From the NCBI RefSeq assembly GCF_001493375.1, contig NZ_LN929896.1, positions 400,299-464,298 on the forward strand: a stretch of DNA of 64,000 nt, written 5' to 3'. This DNA comes from Streptomyces specialis. GTDB taxonomy: Bacteria > Actinomycetota > Actinomycetes > Streptomycetales > Streptomycetaceae. Shown one piece after another: positions 62,118-64,000 of this stretch. A program made the position numbers and the translations under genes. Position 1 is the first letter of the stretch. Each line of letters begins with the position of its first letter. The notes beneath the pieces were generated by a model, which saw only the letters and a list, made by a program, of their open reading frames with translations, searched no databases and was not told where the DNA came from.

Positions 62118-62579
62118 TCAGTCGCCGCCCGACCGCGGGATACCGGCCGCCGCCTCGTGCATCGCCATCTCCAGCACGGCCGTGTCCGTCAGCAGCCCCG
62201 AGCCGTCCGGCGGGACCAGCCAGCGCACCCCGTGCGCCGTGCGGGTCGGATGCGGCACCACGATCCAACTGCCGCGCCCCCCCGCGCGGATCCCCGCGCC
62301 GAGCCAGCGGCCCGCCGTGCCGGGCGGCACGAAGAATCCCCCCCGCGCGCTCCCGTGGTCCGCCAGCACCGGACCCGGCCGGTCGATCAGCCGGGCCAGC
62401 ACGTCGAAGGTGGGATGTCCCAGCTCGCCGGAGAGGATCAGCACATCCCATAACCGCCCGGCGGGCAGCAGGGCCACCCCCATCGGGTGCCGCTCCCACT
62501 CCCAGCGGCACGCCTCCGGGTCCGGCGCCGCCGACGCCAGCCACTCCATCGCCGTCCTGGTCCCGCCCATGCCGCTCAT
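62118..62579 (-). CDS. Conserved hypothetical protein (streptomycete type)
   Basis: 153 residues, MSGMGGTRTAMEWLASAAPDPEACRWEWERHPMGVALLPAGRLWDVLILSGELGHPTFDVLARLIDRPGPVLADHGSARGGFFVPPGTAGRWLGAG. A globular alpha/beta pattern rich in Trp, with no signal peptide or membrane segment. The WDVL-type strands and position of charged residues loosely recall primase-polymerase N-domains, but no catalytic motif is clear. Function unknown. Confidence 0.75.
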   Translation of the reverse strand: MSGMGGTRTAMEWLASAAPDPEACRWEWERHPMGVALLPAGRLWDVLILSGELGHPTFDVLARLIDRPGPVLADHGSARGGFFVPPGTAGRWLGAGIRAGGRGSWIVVPHPTRTAHGVRWLVPPDGSGLLTDTAVLEMAMHEAAAGIPRSGGD

Positions 62580-62706
62580 GCCGCGCCTCCTCGCCCCCCC
62601 GGCCCGGGGTCCGGGCCGGTCGGGTCACGTGGTAGGAGGGCGAACTCGGCGCATTCTTACGCCACTTCACGTCATTTCGCGGTGAACTTCCGCGTGCGGC
62701 GGCGCG

Positions 62707-63615
62707 TCAGGCGTCGAGCCCGCCCGATCCGCCGCCACCGCCGTCACCACTGCCACCGTTGTCACCGGCGCCACCACCGCTGGGCAGGTCCAGCTCCCAG
62801 TACGCGGTCTCGTGGTCGTCGCCCGGCCGGAGGTCCAGGGCGAGGATCTCCGCGTGCCCACCCGGGCACGCGATCCGGTGACCGGCCGCCGTCGTCTCCC
62901 CCGGCCGCAGCACACCGGTCAGCCGCTGCTCGGGCTCGACGCCGTCGCCCGGGACCGCCTCGCCGTCACAGGCGGCGGTCAGCCGGGAGCCGTCCAGGGC
63001 GATGTCCTCGTCGCCCTCGTTGGCGAGGCGCAGCCGCACCGAGTAGCCGCCGTCGGCGTTCACCGACGGCGCGTCGGCCACCACCACCAGGCCGTCGTCG
63101 AAGGCGACCTGGTCGCCGGTGTCCGCCAGGAAGTCGGCCCCCGCCGCGGACACCACGGGAACCGGCGCGAGGGCCCAGACGAAGAGGAGCACGGTGAGCA
63201 CCGCGGAGACGGCGGCCGAGCCCACGCCGGTCCACAGACCGCCCCGCGCCACACCGCCGTTGGTGGCCTCGCGCCGGCGTGCGCGCCGGAGGCCGACGAC
63301 ACCGAAGATCACCGCGAGGACGCCGAGGACGAGCGTGACCACGCTGAGGATGAAGGTCCAGCAGAGCGCGGCGGCGACGACCCCGAGCACCAGCGACGAC
63401 GTGCCCATGCCGTTGCGCGGCATCGGCGGGTACGGGACCGGCGGGTACGGCGCCGCCCACCCCGGCGGGTACCCGGCGGGCCCCCCGGGGTGGGCCGGGT
63501 ATCCGTACGGCTGCGGCGGCACCGGGGCCACCGGCCCGGCAGGCGGTGGGGGCGCGACCGCGGCGGCGCTCGCGTCCGGCGGACGGAACGGGTTGTACGG
63601 CTGCTCTGCGGCCAC
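62707..63615 (-). CDS. Membrane protein with DUF4190 and DUF4352-like domain
   Basis: 302 residues from GTG 63615. A Pro/Tyr/Gly-rich cytoplasmic N-terminus (YGYPAHPGGPAGYPP) precedes three hydrophobic segments, two of them DUF4190-like (GTSSLVLGVVAAALCWTFILSVVTLVLGVLAVIFGVVGL) and a third near 125-152. An extracytoplasmic immunoglobulin-like DUF4352-type domain follows (VRLRLANEGDEDIALDGSRLTAACDGE) and ends in a Gly-rich tail. Streptomycete surface protein of unknown role. Confidence 0.82.
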   Translation of the reverse strand: MAAEQPYNPFRPPDASAAAVAPPPPAGPVAPVPPQPYGYPAHPGGPAGYPPGWAAPYPPVPYPPMPRNGMGTSSLVLGVVAAALCWTFILSVVTLVLGVLAVIFGVVGLRRARRREATNGGVARGGLWTGVGSAAVSAVLTVLLFVWALAPVPVVSAAGADFLADTGDQVAFDDGLVVVADAPSVNADGGYSVRLRLANEGDEDIALDGSRLTAACDGEAVPGDGVEPEQRLTGVLRPGETTAAGHRIACPGGHAEILALDLRPGDDHETAYWELDLPSGGGAGDNGGSGDGGGGGSGGLDA

Positions 63616-63677
63616 AGCACCTCCATATCTTCAGGGTGCTCACCCTACGGGCCGCCCGCCCGCCGGGGACCCCCGCC

Positions 63678-63683
63678 TACGAT
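63678..63683 (+). promoter_or_regulatory. -10 box of the deaminase gene
   Basis: TACGAT 8 nt before the ATG at 63692, without a ribosome site, suggesting a leaderless transcript. Confidence 0.4.
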
Positions 63684-63691
63684 GAGCTGGC

Positions 63692-64000
63692 ATGCCACCG
63701 ACGCCGGAGGGCCCGTTGTCCGACCTGACCGAGTTCATCGCCGGCCTGCCCAAGGCCGAACTGCACGTCCACCACGTGGGATCCGCCTCCCCCCGCATCG
63801 TCGCCGAGCTGGCCGCCCGGCACCCGGACTCCCCGGTGCCCAAGGACCCCGAGGAGGTGGCCGCGTTCTTCACCTTCCGGGACTTCGCCCACTTCGTCGA
63901 GGTCTACATCGCGGTCGTCTCGCTCATCAAGGACGCCGAGGACGTGCGGCTGCTGACCTACGAGGTCGCCCGCGACATGGCCCGGCAGAACATCCGCTAC
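63692..64000 (+). CDS. Adenosine deaminase family protein (5' part)
   Basis: 103 codons are visible, open to the window edge. MPPTPEGPLSDLTEFIAGLPKAELHVHHVGSASPRIVAELAARHPDSPVPKDPEEVAAFFTFRDFAHFVEVYIAVVSLIKDAEDVRLLTYEVARDMARQNIRY. The metal-binding H-x-H is in ELHVHHVGS, here with HH rather than the usual HLHLEG, a variant seen in streptomycete paralogs. Hydrolytic deamination of adenosine-type nucleosides is the family activity; exact substrate uncertain. Confidence 0.88.
   Translation, partial: MPPTPEGPLSDLTEFIAGLPKAELHVHHVGSASPRIVAELAARHPDSPVPKDPEEVAAFFTFRDFAHFVEVYIAVVSLIKDAEDVRLLTYEVARDMARQNIRY

Overview
The window is chromosomal DNA from a Streptomyces or close streptomycete. The evidence is the very high GC content, the codon third-position bias, the many GTG/TTG starts, and gene orders typical of the genus: rnj-dapA-thyX-dapB-M16-pnp-rpsO, a type VII secretion (ESX) locus with bldB inside it, the rimP-nusA-ylxR-infB-rbfA-truB-ribF string, and dxr-rseP-ispG. 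No rRNA, tRNA, CRISPR array, insertion sequence or prophage was found.

Layout. 1-9622 is a mostly leftward housekeeping block: RNase J (cut by the window edge), lysine/diaminopimelate genes dapA and dapB, flavin-dependent thymidylate synthase thyX, an M16 peptidase coupled to polynucleotide phosphorylase (pnp), and rpsO. 9837-29794 is a type VII secretion locus: eccD, eccC, eccB, an eccE-like gene, two mycosins, a WXG100 pair, a PPE-like proline-rich protein, a DUF1023 hydrolase with a downstream lipoprotein, bldB, and a ParA/EspI-like ATPase. 29820-40238 is the leftward translation/RNA operon (rimP to ribF), interrupted by a trypsin-fold/P-loop fusion. 40490-42506 is a small rightward operon (lipoprotein, ferritin-like protein, kinase). 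42549-47896 holds two acetyltransferases and the non-mevalonate isoprenoid genes ispG and dxr with the RseP-type protease. 47938-58517 holds an acyl-CoA dehydrogenase, a TRM11-like methyltransferase, a zinc-free L32 with a Zur-like operator, an aldehyde dehydrogenase with a PucR regulator, an orphan VirD4-like membrane ATPase and gabT. 58640-61804 is a coupled flavoprotein-TetR-alpha/beta hydrolase operon. The right end has two hypothetical proteins and the start of an adenosine deaminase.

Four conserved genes carry local sequence disruptions that look alike in kind: eccC (50-nt insertion with an 18-bp inverted repeat), the EspI-like ATPase (AT-rich patch and frameshift), infB (frameshift in a nearly pure G/C run) and the 40490 lipoprotein (imperfect tandem duplication). 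infB is essential, so at least some of these may be sequencing or assembly faults, and all should be checked against raw reads.

The most interesting biology is the ESX accessory module at 15435-21924 (secreted WXG pair, mycosin, DUF1023 hydrolase, lipoprotein), which looks like an effector cassette; the 722-residue protein that joins a triad-less trypsin fold to a P-loop with Arg in place of the Walker Lys; and two palindrome-over-promoter arrangements, before rpmF and dapA.
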